The notes beneath the pieces are model-generated. The model ran no database searches and had not been told where the DNA came from. It saw only the letters and a program-made list of their open reading frames with translations. Positions 10,059 to 21,666 of a DNA stretch of 64,000 nt are shown here, piece after piece. The first letter of the stretch is position 1. Every line of letters starts with the position of its first letter. This DNA comes from Rhypophila decipiens (lineage: Eukaryota > Ascomycota > Sordariomycetes > Sordariales > Naviculisporaceae). Position numbers and translations under genes: made by a program. Where the stretch lies: assembly GCA_033297075.1 (NCBI GenBank), contig MU858173.1, forward strand, positions 48,961 to 112,960. The letters are read 5' to 3'.

Positions 10059-10526
10059 TCATTGTTTCGAACCGACTGCCTGGTTATATGACGGAAGCTC
10101 CATCTCGTGGTTGTTGGTCGGGGGTTGATTGACCACTCCCGCGTTGCTGCCAGTGTTCTGCGCAGCTCCCCCGGAGCCGTTCCCGCCCTCCACCGTCACG
10201 CCGGTGGCGCCCTTGCCACAGCACCTGATCCCACAGCATGTAGGCATCCTTCCCCGTTTTGGGTCGCACATGCACTTACAGAAAAGCAGCAGTAAAGTCA
10301 AAAGAAGGGTAAGCGGCCAGAGCGCGCCTAGAACGATAGCCAAGAGCAGCATACTGATCCATGCGCACCAGTCCCTGGGTATGTCGCTGTCAGGTTTGTT
10401 TATGTTTTGAATGAGATCCTTCACGAGCCCGCCGGCGAGAGCAACCGCGAAAATGCAGTAGACGATAAGAACCGCAAACATCAAGTCATTGTTTTTGGAA
10501 TTTTCCACAAAGGTGATCGGGGCCAT
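10059..10526 (-). CDS. Paralogous membrane protein with PSY tail
   Basis: A 155-residue protein starts at ATG 10526 (MAPITFVENSKN). Membrane segments lie at about residues 14-36 and 58-88 (LLLAIVLGALWPLTLLLTLL). A Cys-rich juxtamembrane stretch follows (CKCMCDP...CCGIRCCGKG), which could be palmitoylated or bind metal. The Gly/Asn-rich tail ends NAGVVNQPP...MELPSYNQAV. The first ATG-like codons further upstream belong to unsupported sequence. It forms a same-strand tandem series with 9129-9626, the relic at 8366 and the gene at 7206. No function is known to me. Confidence 0.7.
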   Translation of the reverse strand: MAPITFVENSKNNDLMFAVLIVYCIFAVALAGGLVKDLIQNINKPDSDIPRDWCAWISMLLLAIVLGALWPLTLLLTLLLLFCKCMCDPKRGRMPTCCGIRCCGKGATGVTVEGGNGSGGAAQNTGSNAGVVNQPPTNNHEMELPSYNQAVGSKQ

Positions 10527-11266
10527 GGTTGCTCGTTGTTTGGCACTGGTGCAGGAAGTGGACCCCGTCTGCTGAATATTGGAAGGTTTTTTTGCTTTGA
10601 TCCGTGTTCTTGGTGGAGGTCTTGTCGGATCTGAATGCGGTGATAAATGGGCGATGGCTGAAGCGGATGTCTGGCTTGGATGGACTGAGTATAGAAGAAG
10701 GATGAGTCCATGGATTGAAGGGAAAAGAAGAAGGTGTAACTTCCAAGCTCTTTCGAGAAAGAGTGTGCTTGGGACTTCTTCGGGCAAAGGACGATCAGCA
10801 AATTGGAAGGAAGGTGCACATCGGAACCGTCGAACCCTATGCCGGTTTCCTCCACCTGCTGGCCGGTTAGACTTTCTCGTGCCACTGCTCGGCTGAACCT
10901 TAAAGCCAAATGACCTCAGATGGCGGTAGATTATTTGACAATTCCGGTATCCACGGTCTGAACAGGTTGTGCCGGAAGCCGTACCATCGTCATCAGGTAA
11001 ACGAGATATGTACCTATTAATACACTGTATCGTATTCGTCGTGCAATTTTACTAGCATATCCTACTTGTCTAACATCCCTAAGATCTATAATGTATAAAA
11101 CTCCAAAAAGCAAATGGATATCATGCCGCCTTTACTCATGACAAAACAAAACTCCAAATTATCGCTATGCCCTTGACCCATATTAAATCCTCAAACTTTT
11201 CCGTTTCCTGCTACCGTTTCCCATATCACATTAGATCCAATCCGATTGATGCTCATGCCGTTATAG
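10527..11266. other. Intergenic, no gene seen
   Basis: It serves as upstream region for the 10059 gene and 3' region for the G-alpha-like gene. An AT-rich segment at about 10990-11220 has no supported ORF. Confidence 0.5.
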
Positions 11267-13363
11267 TCACTTCGTTCCCATCCGAATAACACCAGCGTCA
11301 TCCAACACGCTATTCAGTTTCGTGTCCTTGATCGCTCCCAAGATAAAGTTCGTCGTCTCTGGCTCCTCGGGCTCGCCCACATGCACATACATCTGTCGTT
11401 TGCCACGCTGGCACTTGAACTTTTCCACCAAAAACGCCAAAGTTTGCGCCTCGTTCCCGTCTTCGCCCATGTAATCCGGGAACTCCTTCCTTGACAACGG
11501 CTTCTTGGCCAACTTCTCCTTGAACATGGCGAGGTTGGAAAAGACAGCGATGATAGACATCTTTGGGTGGTAGCTCTTTGACTCAGCCATCGCCGCCAAG
11601 AGTGCCAGTTCTTCCTTGATTGCGTTGCTTCCGTTTTCGTCCAAGTCGTACATGGCGAGGTCAAATATCTTGACATACGCCGTGGCGTCATACAAGACAA
11701 TACTCCGCTTCCTCGGCAACAAGGGAGAGCAGCACGTCAGACGAGTGAAGTCGATCCATGTAACAGAGAGAGCGTTGAAGTCAAAGGTGCCGCGGAATAG
11801 ACTACGCTTGTCGTTGAGATAGAACATGTGGTAGTCCGCCGGAGCAGGCATGTAGTTCGGGGACGACACACGCCGGAAAGCGTCCATGACGATCCTGTTG
11901 TGAGCCTCGAGCCTGCCATTTCTGTAGCCGACATGCTTCTTGCAGGCTTCGCGGAACTGTTCAGAGGCCCAGAGCTTCTCGATGGGTTCGATGAGCTCCT
12001 GCAACACTGAGACGTCCAAAGCCTCTTCTTGTCCTGCCTGCGATTTCGGCGACGGAATTTTCTCATGCACTGATGTGAGATGTTGCAACTCGTCCTCGGT
12101 CCAGACATATCCAGCGTACCAGATCGCTGCCGAGACCATCTCCTTGAGCTCGATCAATACTTGGCGCCTAATCGTGTTGATATACATGGCCCTGCTGGTA
12201 GGTTCCATTCCAGAAGTTCCATGGGTCGAATAGCCCGTGCTCTTGGCCATGAACCGGTCCATGAGGAGTGACATGGAAGCATTGGAGCCGTTGGTCAAGA
12301 TGACGCATTGCCTGTTGCGGTTGCCGAGATCAGCCTCGATCTGTTTGTCGATGAGTTGGGATCGCTTCCGGGCCTCACGGGCTTCCCGGGCGGCCGAACG
12401 TTCGTCCTTGTCTAGTTGCTTGAGGATGGGCCAAGTGCTGGAGCGAGAGATGGATTGTCTCCGTGCGAGCTTCTCGGACGACTGCTCAGGTTGGGCCTTT
12501 TTGAGGACAGTCGTAGGCTTGGCTGGAGCAGGCAGTAAGAGAGAGCCGAGTGTGTAAAGTCCTGACTTCAGGCGAGCTGTGACAGACGGCGAATGGTCTC
12601 CATTGAAGTGGGTGGCGAGCTCAAGCCCGTCGTGTTTAATCTCACCAAAGACCTCGCGGCTGGCATAGCTATCGAGCAGCAACTCCTGGTCCAGCAATGC
12701 TTTATAACCACTCGCCTTCAGCAAGACACCGAGTCCGGCCGAAAGATGATCGGCAAAGGGTTGAAACCGGCTGAGCACACCACTGATGCCTCCCTCTCGT
12801 TCCTCCGTCTCGATACTCAAAGTAATCTCTCTCTTCGGCCGCTTGTCATCGCCACTCCGGCGGACGCCTTTAAGCGACTCCTGGTCACTGTCGCTGTCAT
12901 GACTAGCCTCCTTCCCCGCGCTTACCACAGTGACGTTCCCAAGGCGGACCCGCGGCGGAGGAGGAGGAGCAGATGCAGCAACAATCGGACACAACTTGTC
13001 GGCAAATGCCCTGCCGGTTGTGGCGCAGACATCCAAATCCCTATTGAACTGAGCACACACAATCGTCTCATCGTCCATCAAATATCCCCGGATCCGTTCC
13101 AGATTCTTCCTGATGCAAGACAACGAGGTTGCCATTCTCGACACAGACGACAAAGTCGACGACTGTTGACCATGGAGATTGCCATACTGCCGCATGTGCC
13201 TGAGCGACACAATGGTGGTGTTGATGTCATCGCTGATGCGGGCAATTGTCACCAGTCTCCTGTTGGTCTCGGCCGACCTGGCAGGGGTCAAGGTCATGGT
13301 CATCTCCAATATCGTCGTCGTCGAAGTAGTAGTCGTCGTCGTCGTCGTCGTTAACGCCGCCAT
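11267..13363 (-). CDS. Divergent G-protein alpha subunit-like protein with long N-terminal region
   Basis: A 698-residue ORF starts at ATG 13363 in a strong context (CCACCATGG); the frame is open upstream but has no earlier ATG. A Thr run from a GTC/GAC triplet repeat follows the Met. Residues of about 30-130 resemble the helical N-terminal regions of fungal regulatory proteins. The C-terminal half has the G-alpha layout. A site at P-loop position reads ILTNGSNASMS, without the Lys of GxGESGKS. Further on are a helical part, a stretch ending YDATAYVKIFDLAMYDLD, and a match to the late G-alpha region (FSNLAMFKEKL...PLS...FPDY.G). No D-x-x-G-Q switch II motif is visible. GTP binding is therefore doubtful. 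Confidence 0.7.
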   Translation of the reverse strand: MAALTTTTTTTTTSTTTILEMTMTLTPARSAETNRRLVTIARISDDINTTIVSLRHMRQYGNLHGQQSSTLSSVSRMATSLSCIRKNLERIRGYLMDDETIVCAQFNRDLDVCATTGRAFADKLCPIVAASAPPPPPRVRLGNVTVVSAGKEASHDSDSDQESLKGVRRSGDDKRPKREITLSIETEEREGGISGVLSRFQPFADHLSAGLGVLLKASGYKALLDQELLLDSYASREVFGEIKHDGLELATHFNGDHSPSVTARLKSGLYTLGSLLLPAPAKPTTVLKKAQPEQSSEKLARRQSISRSSTWPILKQLDKDERSAAREAREARKRSQLIDKQIEADLGNRNRQCVILTNGSNASMSLLMDRFMAKSTGYSTHGTSGMEPTSRAMYINTIRRQVLIELKEMVSAAIWYAGYVWTEDELQHLTSVHEKIPSPKSQAGQEEALDVSVLQELIEPIEKLWASEQFREACKKHVGYRNGRLEAHNRIVMDAFRRVSSPNYMPAPADYHMFYLNDKRSLFRGTFDFNALSVTWIDFTRLTCCSPLLPRKRSIVLYDATAYVKIFDLAMYDLDENGSNAIKEELALLAAMAESKSYHPKMSIIAVFSNLAMFKEKLAKKPLSRKEFPDYMGEDGNEAQTLAFLVEKFKCQRGKRQMYVHVGEPEEPETTNFILGAIKDTKLNSVLDDAGVIRMGTK

Positions 13364-16300
13364 GGTGGGTATAGTAATAGTCGTCAATTGCTAGCAATAC
13401 ATGACATGCAATGCCAAGAAAGGGCAAGAGTAAAGGAAGACGAAACAGGTGTGGATGGTATCTGTATGCGGGCGTGGGGTGTAATTGAAGAAGAGCAAAG
13501 GAAAAGGGTCAGCGGAGGGGAAGCGGGAAAGGGATGCAACCTCTTTTTACTTTGGCAAAGTTCTAGAAGAACTGGAAACGGCCCCAAGATTGGCGCAAAA
13601 ACCATGTAATAAGACACGGCAAAGCAGAGCGGCGTGAGCGAGATTCCAATGGGAATCGACAGACGGACGCTTCAACTGGCCTAAATTAGATTAACCAGCA
13701 CCGGCACCAGCCAGCAAACACCAGTCAGATCCCGTCGGTGATGTCCACCCGCGCGGCACATGACTGCATTGTGCCGGCAAGAAGGGAAGGAGAGAACGAG
13801 AAAACAACAAACGACAAAACGGGAAAAGCGAAGACCGAACCAGAAAGTCTTGTCAATGCATCCGGGCAAACTGTATTTGCATTCATGGAAGGAATGGCAA
13901 CACATGGGCAAGAATCCCCCATCGAACCTTCCTCGCCGCGCCGCTTGTTGCTGCCCTTGTTGGTCGGATGTAACCCCGCCCCTCTCGCCTTGGACCACTG
14001 CCTGAAGAAAACAGTGGAAACCCGCATGATTGGGGGCCCGTGGAATTCCAGAAAACTTGAGAAAATGGTACCCAACCCCATCCAAGGTGGAGGATTTTTA
14101 CACGTGTTCCCGCCCCAGGAGATGCACAGATCGGCCATGAGCTGCCATCGTTCGTTTCGGAGTGAGTGTTGGCATCATGGAATCGATGGATCGCAACAGG
14201 AGAGGCGTCCGGGCGGTCAGCCAGCGCCATAAACGAAGCCATCATGACCCCGCTGGAACTATTGGGGCCGTTGCAGCCACTTGCCCGAACAACACCATCC
14301 GTCAAGTGTCAATGGACTTTCACGATAAGCGGGGGGAAGAAAAAAATGCGAAAAAAACATTCCGAATTCCAACGCCAATGGCCCGAACCCCTTCTTGGCA
14401 GTGATTATTGAAGTCTGGAATTCTGCGAAAAGAGCGCTTGTAAGCTTAGCAAAACGTCGCTAACACCTGAATGGGCAGTTGAGGCGACAGAGGATGGATT
14501 CCATTACCAGATCGTTTGTTCAGTTGGCAGAATGCCCCGAAACCTGGCAAAATACCCGTAGCAAAAAGGCTAGCATCGGCGTTGTGTGCAAAAAGGGTCC
14601 ACCTCCCCCCAGGAAAATTTCCAAAAATGAAGTGGAAATTCCAAGATTCCCCAGAAAAAAAGCCTTCTTCACCGATCGCGATTCGCGACCGTTGATGACG
14701 GACGGACCGGCCCCCGCCCCTTTTTTACCGCCTCGGACTTACCGTCCAGGGGTCCACGGATCGAGCTAATCAGCCCTAGTCTGAACCCCTGTCGTTTTCT
14801 CGCCTCACCTGAACCTGCCGCCTCAGGCTTTTCTTCACGTTACATTTCCATTCAGCTCGGGAATAAATCACCTTTGCTCGTGCATTTCGGCTTTATTCCC
14901 GTGAATAGGGGCAGTCAGCATGATTGCTACAGTATACTTCAACAAACGTCATCCCGTTGTATTTGTGAAGTTGAGCTACGTTCTCAATCAGCATCATTCA
15001 ATCGAATTAGGCAATGTCCGAAATGACATTCGGTGACATCCCAACTTGACAAACGAATGCGATCCATCCAGACGTTTTGTTCATTCCGAAACGTTAGGAT
15101 GACAACATCCTCACCTTCACTGGCTCATCCACTTCCAGGTTGTCAATCAACATCCCTCGCCGCCACCGCCGTTGTGGCGCTTCAACCTCACCTCATCCAT
15201 CTGATCAAAACACTGTCTCGTATCATGACAGATCAGATACTACATGATTTTAGATAACACCGGACTGATCATTTCCAAACCACTTGTTATAAACGGTCGC
15301 AATTGGGCCATCCAGTCAGCTCCTGATGACTTCATATTTATGATCACGATATGTGTTAAGCGACATTCGTACAGGTAGGTAGCTGCCAGAAATGGATAGC
15401 TTGAACAGAGCTCATAAAGTAAACGTCATGTCACGTACCCAATCCAGTGTGCCTTCCGGTCTTCCCTTCGGTGCCGAATCCTTGATCCAGGAAGCGGCAC
15501 TGGCTCCGTGGCTCGCTACCTGGCGGATGAGACACGCTCACGCTGGTCAATGTCATGCATTCAGAAGCTCAAACACGACGTGATTGTTTTGGAGATCATT
15601 CGTAATCATAACATGAGGGAATGGGTTATCCCGTCGGCTTCAGTACTTGCCTTGAGTGGGCCGGGTCTTCAAGCCGGCAAGTTGCATCGCACAAGGTCGT
15701 TATCAAGGTCTGAAGACCACTTGATTTCAGGCCCTCTGTATTGTTCATCATCAGGGACTGTACCTTTGAACTTGGCGAACAAAAGCAAGATATGTTAGGC
15801 GAACACGAAGAATCCCAGAGCGGGACTTGAGCAGATTACTTACTATGCGGCTCAGCAAAATTCCATGCCACAGTACCACGTACAGCGTGTGGAATCATCG
15901 CATGTGCAAATAAACCGTTCAGATAGTTTCATTCGTTGCGGACCGCCAAGTTAAAAAGGAAATGATATCTTTATTTGTAGTTTCTCTTACAACTAAGCAG
16001 ATATAGCATCCTTTTTTCCGAGGTAGCTTCTCGAACAGCCACACTAAAATACTACCATTATTCGAGAGGACCGCCATTTTAGTACGATACCCAAAGTTCC
16101 AAACCCTGGGTCGACGCGGCTCATATTACTACACACTCCATTTACCCAGGCTATCGTAACCGCCTTCCAGTCAGTGAAAGGTACATAGCTTGGTACCTTT
16201 TTATTCGATATCTCATTACTACTCCTAGCACGGTATGGCGCGCAGGACCTTGGCTCAGTGCTACTTAGCTCTGCGATATAGGTAATTATTGTTGTACAGA

Positions 16301-16769
16301 CGTCAGTCTCATAATATAAGGATGTGTCGATATGAGTCTATAATGAAGCCGATGAACAATGGAACCACAAGTACATAAAGCAGCGCATCAGTGAGAAAAA
16401 GTGTTACAGGACTTACACGTATACTACTAATGATATGATATTGCTACAATGTAGCAATGTGACTCGAAAAGACTTCGGAAAAATCGGATCCGTCACATAT
16501 CGCAAGGCGCCAGACCCGTGAGAGGCATCATACCAAGGCACAGGTATGAGTTGAAGGTTTCCGCAATGATGGAAAATTATGTCCCAGTCCCATGGGCCCT
16601 CAAAGCTCACTCAACAGATTCAAGTCATTGATCATCTTCTCAAGTAATATCACACAGAGGTTTGGATCAACGAGAAAGCACAAAGGATGGTAGCTCATAT
16701 TAATACTAGTGAGTCGAATGTACAATCAAATAGACAAAAAGCCCTGTCCCCCCTGATAAAACGTTACAT
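13364..16769. other. Long gene-free stretch
   Basis: About 3.4 kb lacks any ORF with supporting features. The longest open frame (13738-14232, +) has no recognisable domain and rare-looking composition. AT-rich stretches lie at about 15950-16450. It could hold long UTRs, a noncoding transcript or regulatory DNA; nothing decisive is visible. Confidence 0.45.
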
Positions 16770-17666
16770 CTAGTAGTTCCTGGTAAAGATGGGCGCATAG
16801 CGATCCTGGTTGCCACGGAGGGTATAAGGGCTCACGGAAACCAGCTTAGCGTTGATGTCACTGTACTGGTTGAAGGCAGTCTGGTACTGGGAGCTGGTGA
16901 GGTCGTGGTGGGCGCCCCAGTACGGGATCTTGCTGGTGTCCCAGATGGCGGCAAAGTACTCGATGTTGTTGACCACATAGGGGCTGATGTTGACAAGACG
17001 GTATCCCTGGTTCTTGAGGTTGTTGAACTCGCGCCAGTAGGCGTCCTTGGTGAGGCCGTGACGGGCGACCCACGACTCGCTGGTCGGGCGGTTCAGGCGT
17101 TGCCAGATGGCGGCGAAGCGAGGCGAGTTGTTCTCGGTGTAGCCTGAGATGTGGACGAGCTTGTAGCCCTGGCCGACGTACTGGTCAAAGGCCTGCTGGT
17201 ACTGGCTGTTGGTCATGCCGTGACGCGCCACCCAGGCGCCGTCGAGACGGGACTTGTCCCAGATGGCGGCGAAGCGGGACTGGTTGTTGACAGTGTAGCC
17301 GTTGACCAGCTTGAGGCGGAAGCCCTGGTTGGCGTACTGGTTGAAGGCCGTGGAGTACTGAGTGGCATCAAGACCGTGGCGGGCCACCCACTCGATGCCG
17401 TCGTTGGTCTGCTCCCAGATGGCGGCGAAGCGGGGGTCGTTGTTGATGGTGTAGCCGTCCACCCAGGTCAGGCGGTAGCCCTGGTTGACCAGCTGGTTGA
17501 AGGTGTTCTGGTAGTTGGCGTCGTTCAGACCATGGCGGGCTTGCCAGGCGTTCTCGGCAGGGGGGATGACAATCCGCTGGGGCTTAGGGACTGGCGTGGC
17601 AGAGACAAGGCCGGTGAAGGCGGAGACGAGGGCAACTGCCCGGCAGACGTCAGAAAGGGAGAACAT
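16770..17666 (-). CDS. Secreted protein of five BTRD1-type (polyglycine hydrolase N-terminal-like) repeats
   Basis: A 298-residue ORF starts at ATG 17666. A signal peptide covers about residues 1-23 (MFSLSDVCRAVALVSAFTGL). Five repeats of about 48 residues follow with the pattern W-x-A-R-H-G-L-x(5)-Y-x(3)-F-N-Q-x(3)-Q-G-Y-R-L-x(3)-x-G-Y-x-x-N-N-x-x-x-F-A-A-I-W. The fifth is degraded (HHDL, YAPIF). This repeat is known as the structural N-terminal domain of fungal polyglycine hydrolases, where it precedes a beta-lactamase-like protease domain. Here the protein stops after the repeats, so no catalytic domain is present. A carbohydrate- or protein-binding secreted role is possible but unproven. 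Confidence 0.85.
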   Translation of the reverse strand: MFSLSDVCRAVALVSAFTGLVSATPVPKPQRIVIPPAENAWQARHGLNDANYQNTFNQLVNQGYRLTWVDGYTINNDPRFAAIWEQTNDGIEWVARHGLDATQYSTAFNQYANQGFRLKLVNGYTVNNQSRFAAIWDKSRLDGAWVARHGMTNSQYQQAFDQYVGQGYKLVHISGYTENNSPRFAAIWQRLNRPTSESWVARHGLTKDAYWREFNNLKNQGYRLVNISPYVVNNIEYFAAIWDTSKIPYWGAHHDLTSSQYQTAFNQYSDINAKLVSVSPYTLRGNQDRYAPIFTRNY

Positions 17667-20600
17667 GGCTGCTTGCTTGCTTGGGATGACTTGACTTGGA
17701 AGTGAGGGCCCTGTGCTGATGGTGATATTGTACGTTGGATAGAGCAGGCGGGATCGACCCTTTTATACTTGAGATCGCCGTCCTCATGGAGCTCTTCGCA
17801 AAGCTCCCGGCTCTGCGTCAAGCTATCGATGCCATTCGGCCCAGGTTTACAATGTCTTCAGCCCGGCAGCTCGTTGCTGGTGACGAGCTTGGAATCCTTA
17901 GATGACATGCGTGCACATCGATATTACGCCATGGCAACCGTTGTGACCAGTTGTGGGACCGCTGGAACGGTGATGAATAAGTCGCGTGATCGAGGGCAAC
18001 CTCTCAGCCAGATTTGGTGCCTGAGATACCACATGGCAGGTGGACCAAGATGCCGCGCGGTGCCGAGTGCACCTTCCAACACTCACCATCTACGGATCCG
18101 GTATACAGGTCGGGAGTCCGGCACCCAAGGCACGCTTCAACTTCACCATCAATCAGGTCTTCTGATCGGTTTCGTCATCCGGACCGACCCTCCGTCGCCA
18201 GTCATGCCATTCCACGTGCGAGGAGCTTCGCTCATTAACTCGTCGATGGCATTATTTGCATCTTTTATCCTTCAAACCAGTTAGACAGGTTGCGATGCCA
18301 AGGCTTGGATGGATATAAATCACATCGAGCAATTTGGACCCTCATCCTCTCTCGGGTCTTGCGTCGCTACCAGATGCCAAGCCGGAAAATAATGGGGAAT
18401 GATACCAAACGTTCCTTCTCGGCACTTCCCCCAACCCAAAACACTGGAGATAACCGTCGCTGCGGCTCGATTGGCGACGATTAGATCCATCTCACCGTCC
18501 CCGCCGCAGAGTCGCAGACCTTGTGTCGGAGGTGAGCCTTCCGAAAATCAGATAACGACATATAACTCCCCGCTTCATTTATGACACGCTACGACCGACA
18601 ACCTGGTTTGAAAGGTCAACATAGATGAATCTCCAAGACGACAAGATCAAAATGGTGTTTGCTCCGGAGCCGTCCTTGCTGGAGATCACTAGGCGCTGCT
18701 AAGAATAGAACGTATCACTGACAATAAATGTGTCAGCAAGCTCAGTCATTTCGGCTCAATGATAACCCAAGACGTGGCGAGACGGCGGCAGTTGGGATGA
18801 GGAGGTTAGAAGCTAGGAATAACGGAACTCGAAGAAAGAACGACGAGCATGTGGTTAACTGCAGGATGCAGGTCAGGCTCGATGCAGGTCCGCAACGGTA
18901 GGTCACCGTAGGTGCCTGCCGGTTAGTAGCCATCGTACAACTTGACCCGCAGTTCCTTCTCCATTTGACTTCCAGGACCAACGGACTAAACTCGAACATG
19001 GGCGAGAAGAAAGCACCGGTGAGAAGCTCATGGCATGTGATACAACCATGATGTTCCACCGCTTGAGCTTCTAGCAAAATACCCAGACTGCTCCTCGGAA
19101 CTTGGCCTCTGATCTTTTGAAGCGTCTCTTGACTTTCGGGCGTGACTACCATACAAAAGTCAGGAATCCTTGGACGTACAGAAGTATATTTCTGACTTAT
19201 CTTCTTTCGTTGTCTATGATAACCAGTCTCGCCAATATCCAGGAACCACGGCTTAATTACCTCTTGCCCGCTGGTTGGCAGCGCCTAAACTGACAATGTT
19301 GCGGCCGTTCCCAGTTTTTGCATCCAAGTGACAATCACAAGAGTGCTGTCAGTGTGCCGTTATAGTTGAGGATGAGCTGTGCTCTTTCAGGATCTGTGTT
19401 CGACACTGTCATACATATCTATCAGATCCACACCATTATTTCAACGGTATTTATTGCGTGGCAACGCAACCTTGAAGATTCTCTCCCCACCAAGAGCTCA
19501 TACCCACTGTCTTTATAAGTTTTCGCCCTCTCCAAATTTCCGACGGTATTCGATGCCTATGTTGAATAACTAAAATCAGGTCACAAGTCCACTGCAAGAT
19601 TCCCTAAAACCTCTGTTCATATGTTTCTAGGTATGCTTCTTATCGTGATGGTCTGATACCGGTTCCCATCTTGCTGCCAACCCTAACCCTTGGAAAGAGT
19701 GCTGTCACTTGAACAGCAATGATTGATGTAATAGAAAGAAACTTCTTTGGTAACATAACCACCCATGACCCTTGTCACCAGTCCTTCCTGGGGCTTCTCA
19801 TATCATGAGCCAAAGCGGCTTACCCACCTACCAGGTACCGTGTATTTCACTCTGTCAGTGGGAGTCTGCTGCGGTGGGGAAGGAAAGAAACAAGGAAAAA
19901 CGAGAACAAAGGCTGGCGTCAACACTGCCACCAGGCTCAAAATAAGACGTTGATGTTGACGACTACAGCATCATCATAGACAATGTCGTTACTTGGGGGA
20001 AGGCACCGTGGTCTTGCCAGCTCAACCAGCTGGCACTGTAGTGCCAAGATTAGGTACGGCGGTCGATCCGGCAATCTGATTGGCCAACTCCACTTACACC
20101 GGTCCGACCCCAAATGCAGTTGGCCCCAGAAACTTCGCCGACCTGTGAGAAGGCAGTACGGAAGAAACTTCCCACCTCGACCGACGAAAATCTAGGCATC
20201 AATATTTGCTGTGACTCTGTCGTCTTGTTTCTTTCCAAGACACGCCGCTCCTGACGGTGATCAGGGACTGTCAAGGATTGTTGATAAAGTCTCTGGCCGG
20301 ATGACCCTCAAAAATAGCTGGTCTACGTGGTGTCAAAGAATTGGTAAGGTATTTACGCGGCGGGACGGTATCATCGACCAGACGCAACGGCCCGGCCCAG
20401 CGGACCCGCTGATGCAGATTTGAATTGAATCACCAACACGCAGTGCCGCCCGCCCCCAAAGAACGGAAGACGTTGAGGATCTGACCAATAGCTTGGAGGG
20501 TCATGGTGGAATGGCGACCCCAACGAAATATATCCTTAGCACATGTCGACGCAAGTCCTGACCTCCACTTTCTCTTCACGCATCCTCGCGCACGGTGAAC

Positions 20601-20687
20601 ACTGAAGCTTCACACCTAGGTTTCCCTTTTTTTCTCTCACTTTCTTCTTCTTATTACTTACCAAACACTCGATCTTCAAAACAATTT
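17667..20687. other. Gene-poor intergenic stretch
   Basis: About 3 kb without a supported gene. Several ORFs of 60-170 codons occur on both strands, but none shows a domain, signal peptide or plausible splicing. The first part (17690-17760) is probably the promoter of the secreted repeat protein. Confidence 0.45.
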
Positions 20688-21666
20688 ATGAATCTGGTCC
20701 AGCCGAAAATGGAAAGCCCCCAACTACAATCACACTTTGTTACTATGCTCCCTCGCGAGATCCGCGATCTCATCTACCTCGAGCTCTGGCGTGACACCGG
20801 CGTCCGTCAGCACATTCTCTGGCACAACGACGAAGACAGAACTAAATCACACTTTTGTCGGTTTCCCTGCAATACCGACTTCACCTTTCACGACCCCCTC
20901 CAGGCCGACATTGAGGCCGAGCGAACTCGCCAAGGCATCTCGCTCGGCCAGGATCTCCGCCACAGGACTTATACTTGGCGCCTCCAGTCGCCGTGGCAGA
21001 GCCATTGGGCATGCGGTGAAGCAGCCGAGAGAATCCATGGAATGGATGCCATCAAGTCCTGTTCGACATCAGCGTCTTGCTTCAAACGAAAGATTAAGCA
21101 TGTCACTGTTAGTGATGCTCGGAGCGATGGGAACGACATGTCCGGAGGGATCGGAGCTTCCAGTGCGACCATGTCAAGCGGGCAATCCGCGACAGATTTC
21201 TCGTCTTACTTGCCGATGTTGCTGTCTTGCAAGCTTATGTGAGTTTCCATTTCAGCTTTTCTCCTCGTCGTTTCTTTCCAAGGAGCACTACTGAATCCGC
21301 ACTCCAACAAACAGATCATCGGAATGCCTCAAATCCATCTACGGATCTACCACTTTCGTGTTCACCGACATGGTGGCATTGCAGTTCTTTCTCGGATTTT
21401 GCTCACTGCCCCACTGGATTCGGGACTCTTGGCCCAAGATCGGTGTCCCGCCCCCGGGATTCTTCAGCTATGCAGCCCGCGTTGAGATATCCCTCCCAGC
21501 ATGTTTTTCTTACCAGGTTTACTGCTCGGCGGATCCCCACGCCACAGACCCTCTTGCACCCCCGCTCGAGTCCGCTGAGGACGTTGTCCCTTTCCTTCAA
21601 GAGTCGCCAGAACTACAGAAGCTGCACAACGCCTACGATTTCCACTGGTTGCGTCTAGACGAGTAG
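20688..21666 (+). CDS. DUF7730-like (F-box-like) fungal protein
   Basis: Two exons, 20688..21238 and 21315..21666, are separated by a 76-nt intron (GTGAGT..ACAG) that splits an Ile codon; the product is 300 residues. The N-terminal region has the hallmark LPREIRDLIYLELWR. After the intron comes ISSECLKSIYGSTTFVFTD, the typical continuation of this large fungal family. The protein ends at TAG 21664-21666. ATG 20688 is used because the frame upstream has only non-ATG starts; 20709 is an alternative. Such proteins are abundant in filamentous fungi and often poorly characterised; no partner is evident here. Confidence 0.8.

Noticed and set aside
12593..13354. 253-codon + strand ORF
   Set aside because: Antisense shadow of the G-alpha-like gene.
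13738..14232. 164-codon + strand ORF in the 3.4 kb gap
   Set aside because: No domain, no signal peptide, odd composition, and overlapping ORFs of similar length on the other strand; likely chance.
18742..19152. 136-codon minus-strand ORF
   Set aside because: No recognisable motif or splice context; isolated in gene-poor DNA.
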